Positions 52,601 through 63,300 of a DNA stretch of 64,000 nucleotides are shown here, piece by piece. Both the position numbers and the translations under genes were made by a program. Position 1 is the first letter of the stretch, and every line of letters starts with the position of its first letter. Source of the DNA: Clostridia bacterium (lineage in GTDB: Bacteria; Bacillota; Clostridia; Oscillospirales; Acutalibacteraceae). The notes below the pieces were generated by a model. That model ran no database searches and was not told where the DNA came from. It was given only the letters and a program-made list of their open reading frames with translations. Where the stretch lies: assembly GCA_017507805.1 (NCBI GenBank), contig JAFWAC010000024.1, positions 62,001 through 126,000 of the forward strand, written 5' to 3'.

Positions 52601-54968
52601 TGTTATTCCTGATATGGATGCTGTAACAGAGGATTTTGTCACCGAGAATTACGAAATTATTGGTAATTCCTCCGAGTGGGAATATGCCTTGGGTGGTATT
52701 GCAAGAGTATCCGGTGAAGGTCTGTCACAATTAGCTGTTGTTAATAAGCTGTATAGTGACTTTAAGCTTCAATGCACCTTGCTTCGCACCTCGGGCAGCG
52801 GCACAATGGGTATTACAATGCTCAGAAGTGCTATAGATGAAACCTTAGGAGACGGATATACTCTTGTTCTTGATGCGGAGGATAATTTATCTGTAAAATA
52901 TGATGAAAAGATACTATATAGCAGTAAAGTAAGCTATTCGCACGATTACGGCTTGAAGCTTAATATAATCCGTAAGGGCGAGTATATTTACATTTATTAC
53001 GGAGAAGAAAATCAATTATTAACTGTGATTTCGGGTGTTACGGTGAAAAACGGTTATTGCGGTTTTTATCTTGACAGCACCTTAGGACATATAAACAACT
53101 ATCTTGTTTTGGGTGACAGCTCGTTGTGGCTTGAGCCTCTGAGTCCGTATACATATAATTTCACACAGGAGGGTAGCGGATTTAAGGTTAATACAGCCGA
53201 GCTTGTATATGCAAACCTGAAGGGTGTTGCCTTTACATCGTGTAAGGCTTCTGTGGGAATAAGCCTGCAGCCTTCCGATACTCAAGCTGTTGCTTATGCC
53301 GGTCTTTTATTCGGAGCGCCTCAAAACACAGAACCCAAAAACGGCGGCGTTTTGATTTCGCTTGAAGCCGGCGGTATACTTTCAATCAGTAAAAAAGGTA
53401 CGGTGATGCAAAAAGTATCCTTAGGGGCAGATGTGTCATCGGTGTATATTACCGTTATTGCAGATAAGGGCAGCTATAAGGTGTATATTGACGGTATGAA
53501 CGAGCCATCCCTTATATGGCAGGATACTTCTTATGACGGCGGAGTAATAAGCCTTGTTTCTTATAATTCCCTTAGTAAGTTCTCACAGCTTCAAATGGAG
53601 GATATATCCAATATAAAAACAGATTATTGCGCACCGGATTATTTAATAAGCCGTAACGCCAATGTTATTGATGCAAAATCCACTTATAATGAAACCCGCA
53701 CCACAGGGGATATAGGCTATTATATCGAGCCTTTCCTTGACCTGCAGGAGGAATATACCTTAGAGTTGGATTTTGTTGTGAGAAATCCTGCTTCTGCCGC
53801 AAGTGCGCCAATTATATATTTCCGCGGAAACGATTTTCTGAAAATAGGATTATATATTAACGGTAACGGAACATATCTTGTAAAACAAAATAAGGCGGTT
53901 ATTTCAGATGTCAATGCTGAAAGCACATATCGGCCTATAAGATGTGTTGCAGGAACTAATTATCATATAAAAATCGTTTCAAGCTCCGATACGGTTACTG
54001 TTACTGTAAACGGCACCTTGGTTTACGATAACTTTAACATATCAAACTGTTTGTCAGGCAATTTTTCCGGACTTCCGATAAAGCCTGAAATAATTTGTGT
54101 TCAGGGCTCGTCAGGCAAAACTGTTACTGTTCTTAAAAATATAACCGTAGCAGGTGTAAAAAAGGAATGGGTAACTGCAGACAAAACGGTTTATGGTGAT
54201 ACAGAGCCGGTATATAATCAAAACCTATCTACACTTTACAGTGAAGGTATGACCGTGACACGCCTTGGTGAGAATGTTGAGCAATTAAGCTCATATACCG
54301 AGACCGTAAGCGGTAAGAATATAACCTATAATTTCGGTACAGAGCTTCTTGAAACAGCAGATTATCTGTTCTCAGCCGAGCTTTGCACCGAGAGCCGCAC
54401 AACAAGCTGGATTGCGCCGCAGCTTGTAATATGCAGCGGTTATATTGACGGTGTTTTCCGCCGCATTTCGGTAACGGCACGCGGTGACGGAATGTTTATA
54501 CTTAATGAAAAGACCTTCAGCTTTTCTAAGGAGAGCGCAAATTACGATATAAAGACTGCCGAGGGGCAAAAACGCCGTATAACTGTATTGCGGAAAGGTA
54601 ATACATTAAGTGTTTGGTGTGACGGTTTGCTGGTGTTCGATAATATCGATATGGGCGAATACAGTGCTTTACCTAATACACCGGGATTACTGTATATTAT
54701 GAATAATACCGCAAGTACACAAACCTCAACCTGTACCGTTTCAAATATCCAAATCTGGAACAATGGTATTGTCCACGATAAAAACCTTGTTTCGGGGGAT
54801 ATTAACGCTGACGGTGTAATTGATATTTGTGATTTGGTGCTTGCTAAACGCAGAACAGTTTCACTTAATATTTTAGATAAGAATGCTGCCGCGGCGGCAG
54901 ATGTGATTTTTGACGGTGTTTTAGATCAAGCCGATGTGGAGGAAATCAGATCAAACATTCAGTTCTGA
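49647..54968 (+). CDS. Secreted GH13 alpha-glucan enzyme with LamG-like modules and dockerin
   Basis: I prefer TTG 49647 (1773 aa), 6 bases after GGGGTG, over GTG 49638. After the signal peptide comes an Ig-like CBM34-type domain (about 35-140), then a GH13 barrel (about 150-520). The triad is Asp364 (GWRLDAV), Glu399 (LLVAEDF) and Asp463 (YNHYDSHD). A small beta domain follows (to about 625), then two DUF1080/LamG-like regions (about 640-1320), two LamG-like modules (about 1326-1510 and 1520-1710) and a dockerin (about 1717-1773; GDINADGVIDICD, DVIFDGVLDQAD). The N-terminal domain suggests a neopullulanase-like subgroup acting on alpha-glucan; exact linkage preference is not readable. Confidence 0.85.
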   Translation: MRKLLKRIAIFMISGAILSSSYISADTDNTPVVLNSETQFEIFHDQGPGYISNIEPRANEAVTLSLRADKGIITKAYIQYTEDGSTWKSVNMNRKTYDQTGYYEFWQGTVPATDKKYYYRFYSQSSEGSFYYGPNGMSESAPLCENCFLIIPGLSTPDWAKGILWYSILPDAFFNGDILNDKTNSSGDRTIPWGASVQGLREYYGGDISGVVSKIDYLKELGVDAVYLNPMWTSNSNAGYGPNNDFETSPNYGNEQDLVKLSEALHDNGFKIMLDAVFSYSQMNSIYTNRYGYQPLTGAMQSQSSPYYEMFNFISWPNSYTEKWGGIEINLGNSLAQSLFWQADNSVLKRYLKAPYNIDGWRLDAVSSYAGTDVTITELGADIRKNVKAVNSDALLVAEDFMQSEIMSGNWDATWNNFFLHSERLWFEGGQYDQSWLRDRLNIISKIPRTIGLCMYNHYDSHDAVRLASDNEEQKHLLRGVYLMLMTYIGSPCIYYGDEVGVENDSDISKSQPRNSFNWNTGEWDYDIYYIHRALSDLRKEYTALKDGVFKIGLTDDENKLTVYGRWDDNGSVVTMLNQCDFSQTVALNLKQYNIKDGTVVTDYLTGQAYTVSNGFATVNIPAGGSILVTGKAGSYRDSFNLTGELDIIKTGEDSYLISTDYDVDEIKSANAALTPLYGCGYIEADMSYSDGAVLLLRDGLDGKQLTAVMKNGKLSVYGNENTALCSVNIPASAKVRLGMTAEGLAAVFVGTSGENGMSYHALAGCVIPFENTKPYAGISAVKGTASITGVRVGKNGTPLYDSFEGNHLGALLSDYSVEPCNYTVENGILNIKAGDFETLLLSEEKSSDYTFKAALNDVTSGFAGVVSYCDRQNAVILVRDTRNGDRLCFGIYKNGKIIEIETISGDFSDGVVLQLQKVGTAYSASYIHNGQSYSFAEQITANMSVSRAGIICSAAGSTSFDYVSFGNSISDGSSVNTPMTVLENVIPDMDAVTEDFVTENYEIIGNSSEWEYALGGIARVSGEGLSQLAVVNKLYSDFKLQCTLLRTSGSGTMGITMLRSAIDETLGDGYTLVLDAEDNLSVKYDEKILYSSKVSYSHDYGLKLNIIRKGEYIYIYYGEENQLLTVISGVTVKNGYCGFYLDSTLGHINNYLVLGDSSLWLEPLSPYTYNFTQEGSGFKVNTAELVYANLKGVAFTSCKASVGISLQPSDTQAVAYAGLLFGAPQNTEPKNGGVLISLEAGGILSISKKGTVMQKVSLGADVSSVYITVIADKGSYKVYIDGMNEPSLIWQDTSYDGGVISLVSYNSLSKFSQLQMEDISNIKTDYCAPDYLISRNANVIDAKSTYNETRTTGDIGYYIEPFLDLQEEYTLELDFVVRNPASAASAPIIYFRGNDFLKIGLYINGNGTYLVKQNKAVISDVNAESTYRPIRCVAGTNYHIKIVSSSDTVTVTVNGTLVYDNFNISNCLSGNFSGLPIKPEIICVQGSSGKTVTVLKNITVAGVKKEWVTADKTVYGDTEPVYNQNLSTLYSEGMTVTRLGENVEQLSSYTETVSGKNITYNFGTELLETADYLFSAELCTESRTTSWIAPQLVICSGYIDGVFRRISVTARGDGMFILNEKTFSFSKESANYDIKTAEGQKRRITVLRKGNTLSVWCDGLLVFDNIDMGEYSALPNTPGLLYIMNNTASTQTSTCTVSNIQIWNNGIVHDKNLVSGDINADGVIDICDLVLAKRRTVSLNILDKNAAAAADVIFDGVLDQADVEEIRSNIQF

Positions 54969-54987
54969 TAGCAAAAGGAGAAGATTT

Positions 54988-55893
54988 ATGTCTGTTTTAC
55001 GGCAATACACGATAAGGATATTAGCTATTATATCGGTGACTGTAATGTTAGCTACTGCTCTGCTGTGCAGTATTTGCAGTGCTGAAGAAAACTTTTTTTT
55101 GCGTGAAACACCGCCCGAAATACCAAAGGGGAATATTAATCTTATAACTACATATTCCACTATCAGCGATACATCAAACAAAGCGTTGGAAATTTCTTAT
55201 GATAAGCTTAACCATATTTTGCAAAACAAGGTTGACGATAAGAATGGCTTTGTAAAGTTTGAGGGTATTAAGGGACTTAAAATGTCTGATACCTATATGT
55301 ACCGTTTAAAGCTTACTGTCTTTTCAGCACAACCTAATCCGGAGTATAATGATTCAACATCGCAGGGTGCGAGAATTATATTCCGCGGTAATGATAACGC
55401 TTCTTATTGTTTTTTCAGTTTGTTCTCAAGTTCGGCAAGCTATTATTCTTATATTGAAAACTCTATGCTGGGTTCAAAAACTGTGACCTTTGACAGAGAA
55501 CTAAATAAAGAATATGATATTTGCATTTTGACGGGCCCCACGGAGCTTAGTGTTTGGGTGGATAATGTGCTTTTTATGCACGAAACAGATATGCCTAACT
55601 TTGAGCCTTATATCGGAGCACAGATTTACCGTTCCTCGGTGAAATTGGCTGATATAGAGGTTTATAATATGGCTCCTGACGATAAAGATGCTTTAGCTTC
55701 TGAGGAAAAAAATGTAGATGTTCTGACAAGCTATAAAGAATTTGAGGGTGTGGACGGTAAGCTTCCGAGCACAGAAACTGATTTGCTCACAAGGGCTGTT
55801 ATATGGCTGTCGGTCGCTGTAGCGGCACTTTTGGCATTGCTTACAGCTGTATTTATTCCGATAATTAAAAGAAAGAAGGGGGCAAGTAAATGA
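54988..55893 (+). CDS. Single LamG-like module membrane-anchored protein
   Basis: The start is ATG 54988 (301 aa) behind AAAGGAG; the frame is open further upstream only as overlap with the previous gene. Signal peptide (about 1-32), one LamG-like module (about 45-225; ELSVWVDNVLFMHETD), a charged linker, and a C-terminal membrane helix (about 268-290) followed by KRKKGASK. It is probably a minor glycan-binding surface anchor. Its ATGA overlap with the next gene points to coupled expression. Confidence 0.75.
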   Translation: MSVLRQYTIRILAIISVTVMLATALLCSICSAEENFFLRETPPEIPKGNINLITTYSTISDTSNKALEISYDKLNHILQNKVDDKNGFVKFEGIKGLKMSDTYMYRLKLTVFSAQPNPEYNDSTSQGARIIFRGNDNASYCFFSLFSSSASYYSYIENSMLGSKTVTFDRELNKEYDICILTGPTELSVWVDNVLFMHETDMPNFEPYIGAQIYRSSVKLADIEVYNMAPDDKDALASEEKNVDVLTSYKEFEGVDGKLPSTETDLLTRAVIWLSVAVAALLALLTAVFIPIIKRKKGASK

Positions 55894-58800
55894 AAAAAAT
55901 AGTTTCTGTATTGGCAGTAATTGCTGTTTTATTTGCTTGCATCCCAACCTTCAGCTTTTCCGTTGCCGCGGCACCGGTATATAATGAGGAAAATCATACT
56001 GATTATACATCGAAAATGTCGGTGACATATAACGGAGCTTCATATAATTACAAAAATTCAATATCACAAAACAGCAAAAGCGGAACAAACACCTATGCAT
56101 TTTTAACCGAGCTTCCTAATAATTCTGATTTTTATTTTTCTGCTTCGGTCAATACCGTAACAGAAAATGTTAGCTGGGCGGGTGCAAGATTTATTATAAA
56201 AAAGGGTGCTAACGGAAAAGAAAACGGCACCTCAGCTTCTGACTATGTGTATTTGATATTCCGTTCGGACGGTATTTTCCTGCTTGGAATTTCCGGCGGT
56301 GAACGGGTGATTGCTTCTGACACGACCGTTAAGAGGCAACTTAATAAAAGCTATAAAATAACGATATATTCAAAACAGGACACTGCAAGCGTTTGGGTTG
56401 ATGAAACTCTTGTTTTTGATAATGTATCATTGGTTTATCAAAAGGATAGTACGACCATTGACTTTACAGGTATGCCTTCTGTTACTGAAATTGCTCTTGC
56501 CAGCGGTGACGGAAGCGGACGGCGTCCTACCAATACAACCGTTTCCCAAATTGCTATATGGGGAGATAAAACGGTTGAAATAACTGACGAACCGCAATTT
56601 GACGAACAAATACATACAGATTATTCTCTGAACGGACAGTATGAGGCCGATAAGGTTTTGTCTGTTTATGATGGGCAACCCATCACCGAAACCGGAATAA
56701 GCGGAGTTAAACGCTATAGCTTTATTACGGCTATGACGCCACAGGCAAGCTATGTCTTTACTGCAGAGATAAATACCTCAAGTAAAAACACCTTCTGGAG
56801 TGGTGTCCGCTATGTTATAAGAAGCGGTAATAATTATATTGAAAACGGTGTCAGTGACGGAGAGGTGTATGTACTTTTTCGTGATGACGGACTTTATGTG
56901 ATAGGTATTTCCAACGGTGAAAAGGTTATAGCCTCTGACAAAACCGTAAAGCGAGTTGCGGGCTATACCTACCGTATAACTGTGCAGACCACACCTGATA
57001 CGGTGAGCGTTTGGATAGACGGTAAAAAGAAATTGGAAAATGTGGCTCTTGTGTGGACTAACGGTATCGATACGGTTGATTTCACAGATTTACCGTCAAC
57101 ACCTCAGTTGTGCTTTGCAAACGGTAACGGGGAAAGTCAAATTCAAACCGTTTCAACCGTAAACAAGATAAAAATATTTAATAATCCTCTGACAGATAAT
57201 CCGGCAGACCCTTATGCGGAGCCTGTATATGATTCGGATAAGCATACAGACTATACCTCGCAGATGACCGTTACCCGTGACGGCGCTGTGGTTGATACCA
57301 AAAGCAGTTACTCCGAAAAGGGAAGCGGAACAATAGATTATATTTTCGACACTCAGCTTACAAAAGCTTCAACATATTATTATACTGCGACAGTTTCCTT
57401 CCCGACCATTTCTGCCGAATGGAGTACACCGCAGCTTATTCTCCGTGAGGGCAGAATGCCGGACGGTACAAATCAAACCTTACAGCTTGTTTTCAGAACA
57501 AACCTGATGGGAATTGTTAATGAAAAGGGAAGCAGTATAGGCAGTGATTTTATTAATACAAAAACGGTCGGCACGGTTGGACGCAGTTACAGACTGACTG
57601 TAAAATCGACTCCCGATACAATTTCTGTTTGGGTGGACGGAAAAATTGTGTTCCGCGATTTAAGTCTTGGGGAATACAGCGGATTAAAATCTGCACCCGG
57701 TATACGCTTTATGTTAGGCACAGGTGAGACCGAGGGCAAAGTTAAGGATATTTGTATTTGGAACGAGCCGTCTGCCGAAAATCCTCCTGATGTATATGAC
57801 CCTACTGATGAACCGAAATATAATGGGATTACAGATGTGAATTTTTCCGAAACCATGTCGGTTAGCAGACAGGATGAAAATTATACCTCGGACAGCTATT
57901 CCGAAAAAGGAGAAAACGGGGATATAATCTATTCCTTTAAGACGGGTCTTACAAATAATTCGACCTACTATATGTCATATTATATTGATTATGAAAGTAT
58001 GGCGGGTAGCTGGACAACACCGCATATTCTGCTCAGAAGCGGTGTTGCACAGAACGGTGAGTACGAGGAAATTTATCTTTCTTTTCGTACAAACGGTTGT
58101 GTTGTGGTTAATAAAAAAGGCTCCGGTCTTACAGAGCTTGTGGATTATGATATAAAAGCACAGGAGGGTAAAACCTATAAGCTTACTGTTAAATGCTCTC
58201 CTGATAATATATCGGTATGGCTTAATAAAAAGCTTATTTTTTATGAGGTAAGCCTTATGGAATATTCGGAGCTGTATTCAACACCGGGAATTAAGTTCAG
58301 ACTCGGGAATGCAGACACACCGGGTATTTCATCAAGTAAAATATATGACCTTATTATTTGGAACAACGGCACCGATGAAAATCCGCCCAACATATATAAA
58401 CCTACTGACGAGCCGGTTTATAATCCTGAAACCGATACGGATTATACTCTAAAAATGACGGCTGCGGATAAAAAGGGTAATGTTTCAAATGGGAAAAAGA
58501 ATTACAGAGTAAAATCAAGTACAGATTTAAGCTATTCTTTTAAAACGAATGTTGCACGTAATGCGATTTATAACTTTACGGCTGATATTTGCCTTAATTC
58601 TCTTGCAGAAGAATGGGCATCTCCGCAGTTTGTTTTGCGCAGCGGTATCGGCAGTGACGGTAAAGCGATATGTGTCGGCGTAGTGGTGAGAAAAAATTGC
58701 GTAGCCGTTGTTAATCAGGAAAGGGTATCTGTAAACGGACTTATAAATTATGATGTTATGGCTACTGTCGGTAAAACCCATAGATTAACCGTGAGATGCG

Positions 58801-60386
58801 AGAGCGATAAAATCAGTGTTTGGTTTGACGGACGGCTTGTAATCTATAACGGGAATTTGGGTGAATACAGTGGACTCAAGGCAAATCCCGGTCTGTATTT
58901 TCAGTGTGGTTCAGCCGTTACAACCGGTATTACCGATATCTCTGTCAATAATATTATAATATGGAATAATGAAAGCGAGAATATATCTGCTCCTGAACAC
59001 GTTTTGTTTGAGGATATGATTGCAGATTTCCCTCCGGAGGGTGAGCTCAGATTAACCCATGCCGATTTGATTTTAAAGACGAATACTTTTTATAACAATA
59101 TGTCTGCCGACCAAAAGGCATTACTTTCCGATAATTCAATTAAAACACTTAATGCCTATGTAGAAAGAATAAACCGTTGGTTGTCGGTGGGAAATGCTCC
59201 CAAAATACAGTCGGGTCAGAAAAATTTTGCAGATGAGGCTTCCGTTTTGCTGGATGGCAAACCTTACCTTCAATATTCCTCAAATCTTATAAAGCAAGCT
59301 GATCCGACAAAGTTTTATAAATATGTTTTTGAAACAGACCTTTCCACATACGACAGTTATTATTACAGCGGTACTGTGAAATGCACCTCGGCTGAGGAGG
59401 AATGGCAACGCCCAAGAATTGTGTTCAGGGGTGACGGAAGTCATAAGCTTTCGGTGGCATTTCTCAAAAAAGGCATTTATATTATGGATAACGACTCCAA
59501 ATCGCTTTACCGCGAGACCTCATTTGAAACAAAGGTTGGCGAGGAATATGATTTTGTGATTCACAGTACGCCTACTTCGATCTCGCTTTGGGTAAACGGT
59601 GCGTTGATTTTCGGTAATGAGCCTTTGAACGGTGAATATCGCAACCTTCCGGTATATCCGGGAATAACCTTTGCTCAGGCGGCCGGAGAGGTAAAAAATA
59701 TATGTATATGGTCTGCCGATAACCATTCTGAGCAATTGGTGCAGACAGTCGGTGTGAACAGCATAAAGCAATATTATTTGCCCGTTTCTGTAATAGGAAA
59801 TAGCGCTGTTGCAGAAGCAGTTACCAAGGTGTCGTGGCAAGATGCTGAAAGCCCGAGTATACATCACCTTATATCCTCGTTGGTTAGCGATGATATTTAT
59901 AGTATTTCGGGTAAGCTGAGTAATTTAAAGCTCGGTGAAAACGGCGCATTTGAAATTATATTCAGAGGAAGTAATTCAGGCGAAAATATAAGAGTGCGCT
60001 TTACCGCAGAAAAGATAAGTGTAATTGAATCGTCAGGCAATATCATCTGCTCAGATGAAACAGTAAACCCGTCAGAGAACAGCTATGATTTGATTATAAG
60101 CAGCAGTAACGAAAAATTTTCACTCTACCTTAGCGGAAAATGCATTTTCTCAGATGTTGCTATAAACGGTAATTTTAATGAGCTTGTTCCTGCGCTGTGC
60201 TTCAAAGGAGCAACGGGAGATTTTCTTGATATGGAGCTTTCGTTAGTTGCTGAGAAACAGCCGCAAAAGCCGGTCGAAGCTGAGAACGCTAAATCTCCGC
60301 TAACCGTTGCTGTGATTATTTCGGGTGCGTTGTTAGCTGTTTTGGTCGGTGTAATATTTATTGTCGTCAGGAGGAAGCACAGGTGA
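55890..60386 (+). CDS. Membrane-anchored array of LamG-like modules
   Basis: A 1498-aa surface protein. A signal peptide (about 1-28) is followed by five tandem LamG-like modules starting near residues 30, 234, 444, 640 and 841, a helical region (about 1035-1105; LRLTHADLIL, MSADQKALLSDN), a sixth module (about 1107-1280) and a more divergent seventh (about 1288-1450). It ends in a membrane helix (about 1470-1493) and RRKHR. No catalytic domain, dockerin or LPXTG is seen. I infer a multivalent glycan-capturing protein held in the membrane next to the GH13 enzymes. Conserved signature in the repeats: PDTISVWVDGKIVF, then LGEYSGLKSxPGI. Confidence 0.78.
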   Translation: MKKIVSVLAVIAVLFACIPTFSFSVAAAPVYNEENHTDYTSKMSVTYNGASYNYKNSISQNSKSGTNTYAFLTELPNNSDFYFSASVNTVTENVSWAGARFIIKKGANGKENGTSASDYVYLIFRSDGIFLLGISGGERVIASDTTVKRQLNKSYKITIYSKQDTASVWVDETLVFDNVSLVYQKDSTTIDFTGMPSVTEIALASGDGSGRRPTNTTVSQIAIWGDKTVEITDEPQFDEQIHTDYSLNGQYEADKVLSVYDGQPITETGISGVKRYSFITAMTPQASYVFTAEINTSSKNTFWSGVRYVIRSGNNYIENGVSDGEVYVLFRDDGLYVIGISNGEKVIASDKTVKRVAGYTYRITVQTTPDTVSVWIDGKKKLENVALVWTNGIDTVDFTDLPSTPQLCFANGNGESQIQTVSTVNKIKIFNNPLTDNPADPYAEPVYDSDKHTDYTSQMTVTRDGAVVDTKSSYSEKGSGTIDYIFDTQLTKASTYYYTATVSFPTISAEWSTPQLILREGRMPDGTNQTLQLVFRTNLMGIVNEKGSSIGSDFINTKTVGTVGRSYRLTVKSTPDTISVWVDGKIVFRDLSLGEYSGLKSAPGIRFMLGTGETEGKVKDICIWNEPSAENPPDVYDPTDEPKYNGITDVNFSETMSVSRQDENYTSDSYSEKGENGDIIYSFKTGLTNNSTYYMSYYIDYESMAGSWTTPHILLRSGVAQNGEYEEIYLSFRTNGCVVVNKKGSGLTELVDYDIKAQEGKTYKLTVKCSPDNISVWLNKKLIFYEVSLMEYSELYSTPGIKFRLGNADTPGISSSKIYDLIIWNNGTDENPPNIYKPTDEPVYNPETDTDYTLKMTAADKKGNVSNGKKNYRVKSSTDLSYSFKTNVARNAIYNFTADICLNSLAEEWASPQFVLRSGIGSDGKAICVGVVVRKNCVAVVNQERVSVNGLINYDVMATVGKTHRLTVRCESDKISVWFDGRLVIYNGNLGEYSGLKANPGLYFQCGSAVTTGITDISVNNIIIWNNESENISAPEHVLFEDMIADFPPEGELRLTHADLILKTNTFYNNMSADQKALLSDNSIKTLNAYVERINRWLSVGNAPKIQSGQKNFADEASVLLDGKPYLQYSSNLIKQADPTKFYKYVFETDLSTYDSYYYSGTVKCTSAEEEWQRPRIVFRGDGSHKLSVAFLKKGIYIMDNDSKSLYRETSFETKVGEEYDFVIHSTPTSISLWVNGALIFGNEPLNGEYRNLPVYPGITFAQAAGEVKNICIWSADNHSEQLVQTVGVNSIKQYYLPVSVIGNSAVAEAVTKVSWQDAESPSIHHLISSLVSDDIYSISGKLSNLKLGENGAFEIIFRGSNSGENIRVRFTAEKISVIESSGNIICSDETVNPSENSYDLIISSSNEKFSLYLSGKCIFSDVAINGNFNELVPALCFKGATGDFLDMELSLVAEKQPQKPVEAENAKSPLTVAVIISGALLAVLVGVIFIVVRRKHR
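55977..58980 (+). repeat. Five tandem LamG-like modules (period 197-210 residues)
   Basis: Units begin at residues about 30, 234, 444, 640 and 841, joined by linkers such as DPTDEPKYN and KPTDEPVYN. Spacing between units is 204, 210, 196 and 201 residues. Sequences are clearly alike but not identical, so the array expanded some time ago. Confidence 0.75.
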
Positions 60387-63300
60387 AAAAGATTTTTATA
60401 AAAAAGCTTTCATATATTATTTGCTGTGTTCTTCTTGCGGCGGCAACGGCAGGCGCGGGTGCAATGTCGGTTTTGGCGTATGTGGATTATTCTGCACAAA
60501 ATGAGCTGAAGGAAAACCGTTATGCTGATATGATGGAGCTGTATCATGACCAGGGATATGTTTATATTTCTGATATTGAGCCCGAGGCAGGGGAAGCTGT
60601 AACACTTAGAATCCGAACCGGCAGATACAATGTTACAAAAGCAAAAATTCAATACACTGTTGATGACGGCAAAACCTGGCAGGAAATACCAATGAAATTC
60701 GATTCTGTTGATAAAACGGGATATTATGATTATTGGATTGGTACTATTCCGGGGCAGGATAAGCTTTGCCGATACAGGTTTGTTGTTGATAATGACGGTC
60801 AAAAAAATTTAACCTACCTTTATGCAACCGGTCAGTCAAGCTATCAACAGGATATCGAAGAAATGTATACCTTTTTACCCGGCCTTAAAACTCCTGATTG
60901 GTCTAAAGGAACATATTGGTATTTTATTCAGCCGGATGCTTTTTATAATGCAGACCCAACTAACGACTTGACCGATTCTTCATCTTATAGGGCAATTCCC
61001 TGGGGAAGCAATGTAACAAGTCTGCGTCAGCGCTACGGGGGAGACCTAAAGGGTATTAAGGAAAAGCTTTCTCATATAAAAGCTTTAGGTGTTGAGGCAG
61101 TTTATCTTAATCCTATATGGATATCAAACAGCAATGTCGGCTATGCACCGAGCCATCCTTACGAAATTTCACCATATCTTGGGAACGATGAGGATTTGCT
61201 TGAGCTTATTAATGAAATTCATAATCAAGATATGTATATTTCACTTGATGCCGTTCTTTCAAATGAGCCGGCAGACAGTATTTATATAAATACATATCAC
61301 GAATTTCCGCTTGGCGGCGTGGCTCAGGATATAAACAACCCCTACAAGGAAATGTTTATTTATTATCAATGGCCATCGTCATTTAAAACTGCTTGGGGAA
61401 ATGTGACATCAAACCATGCTTCGGAGCTTTTGCAAAATATTTATTACAAGGCAAATAATTCTATAATCCAGACATATTTAAAAGCTCCTTATAAAATTGA
61501 TGCTTGGCGTTTTGATGCTGTTACTTCATTTTTCTCGACCGAAACCTCAGATACCAATGATATAGCGGCGCAAATAAGAAAATATTTTAAGAGTGTTAAT
61601 CCGGACGCATTGATGCTTGTAGAGGAATTTGTAACAGATTATATTGAATCGGGTATGTGGGATGCGAGCTGGAATAACTCTTTTGCCAATGCAGGGCGTA
61701 ATTGGTTTTCCTCGGTGATTTCAGGCTCGGATATGTTTGCAACACTGTATAAAACCGTTTTATTGCCCCGTGCTTACGGTCTTTCTACAATTAATATGTA
61801 TAATGACCACGATTTTTCACGGCTGTCCGATAATGTTGAACAGGACTTGTCTAAAATAAAGGCACTTCAGATTTTGAGTATGACCTTTGTTGGCTCACCG
61901 TGTTTATATTACGGTGATGAGGTTGGAATGCCTAACAATTCCTCTCAGGGAGTGGTGAGCCAATCAAGAGATTCGTTTGAATGGAATGAAAAAGAGTGGA
62001 ATTATGAAATATATTCACTCCAAAAGGCTTTGGGAGAGCTGAGACAGGAATACTCCGCTTTGCGTGACGGAGCAGTTAAGCTTGGAGCTACAGACGATGT
62101 TAATCTAACCGCTGTTTTCGGAAGATTTGATAAGCACGGCAGCGTGATATCTGTTCTTAACCAAAGCGATGCTGTTCAAGCAATGGAAATAGATGTGAAG
62201 CAGTTTAATGTGTGTGACGGTGACACCCTCAGTGATTATCTTACAGGTAATAGCTACACGGTTAAAAACGGCAAAATAACGGCAAATATAATTCCGGGCG
62301 GAACCGTTTTTGTGACCGGAAAGGAAACCGCATCAAGCCGCGGAAGCTTTTCACTTTCAAATATGGGATACGGTGCACAGGTTATAAAAACCGATAAGAA
62401 CAGCTACAGCCTAAAGGCACCATTGCTTATAGGAAAGCTTTTAAACCGTTCTGCAACGGGCTTTGCCGAGTGCTTTGGCAATGTTACGGTTAAGGCAACA
62501 CCGCAGGGAAACGGAACGGTAAACCTTGCAATCACAAAGAGCAATACATTTAACGATGCATATTACGGAGTTCGCATAAATGGAAATGAAGCTACGGTTA
62601 TCTATCGTGAGGACAAAAACGGTAAGGAACAGAAGGACAGTAAATTTTCTTTGGACATCGGAGACTCTGTATGTATTATCCGTGAAGGCGATAATAGCTT
62701 TTATGTAGGAATTTGCTCCGAAAACGGTGATGTGGAGAAAATTGAGGAAAGCAAGGTCACCGTTAATATGCCTGACAAGGTTTATACCGCATTTGAGACT
62801 GTAAGCGGTGAATTGACGCTTAATAATCTTACATATACAGTATCCGAGGATACATATTACGAGGATTTTGAAGGCGAGACCTTGGGTAGCGCATTTTCGG
62901 TTGAAGGTAAGGAATTGAAGCTTGTTGGCGGTAAAGCTCAAATCAATGCTAAAGATAAGGTGACAATACTTTCTTCTGTTCCGGAAACGGATTATACAAT
63001 TAAAGCATCTGTTTCGGCAGGAAGTGTAGCATATCTTGCGGCAGGCGAGTCGATTGATGAATTTGTTTTTGTGAAGCGTACAAGCGAAGGCACAATAGCT
63101 TTCGGACGGCATACAGACGAGACGGATATCATATACGCCTATGTTGATGACACAAAGCCCGATTCGGAAGTGATTTTGCAGCTTCAGTACATAGGCACCG
63201 ATTACAGCGCGGTAGCCTCTTATGACGGGAAAAGCTTCTTTTCTGTAGGAAACGGTATGCAGACGGGGTATTCCTATTTGCAATGCGGTGTAATTATTCC

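Noticed and set aside
55977..58980. Regular repeats that might be a CRISPR array or satellite
   Set aside because: The period is about 600 bases, the frame is open throughout and the units share protein motifs rather than identical DNA. They are protein modules.
17565..60386. Sortase anchoring of the large surface proteins
   Set aside because: No LPXTG-like motif precedes the C-terminal membrane helices. They end in a helix plus basic residues only.
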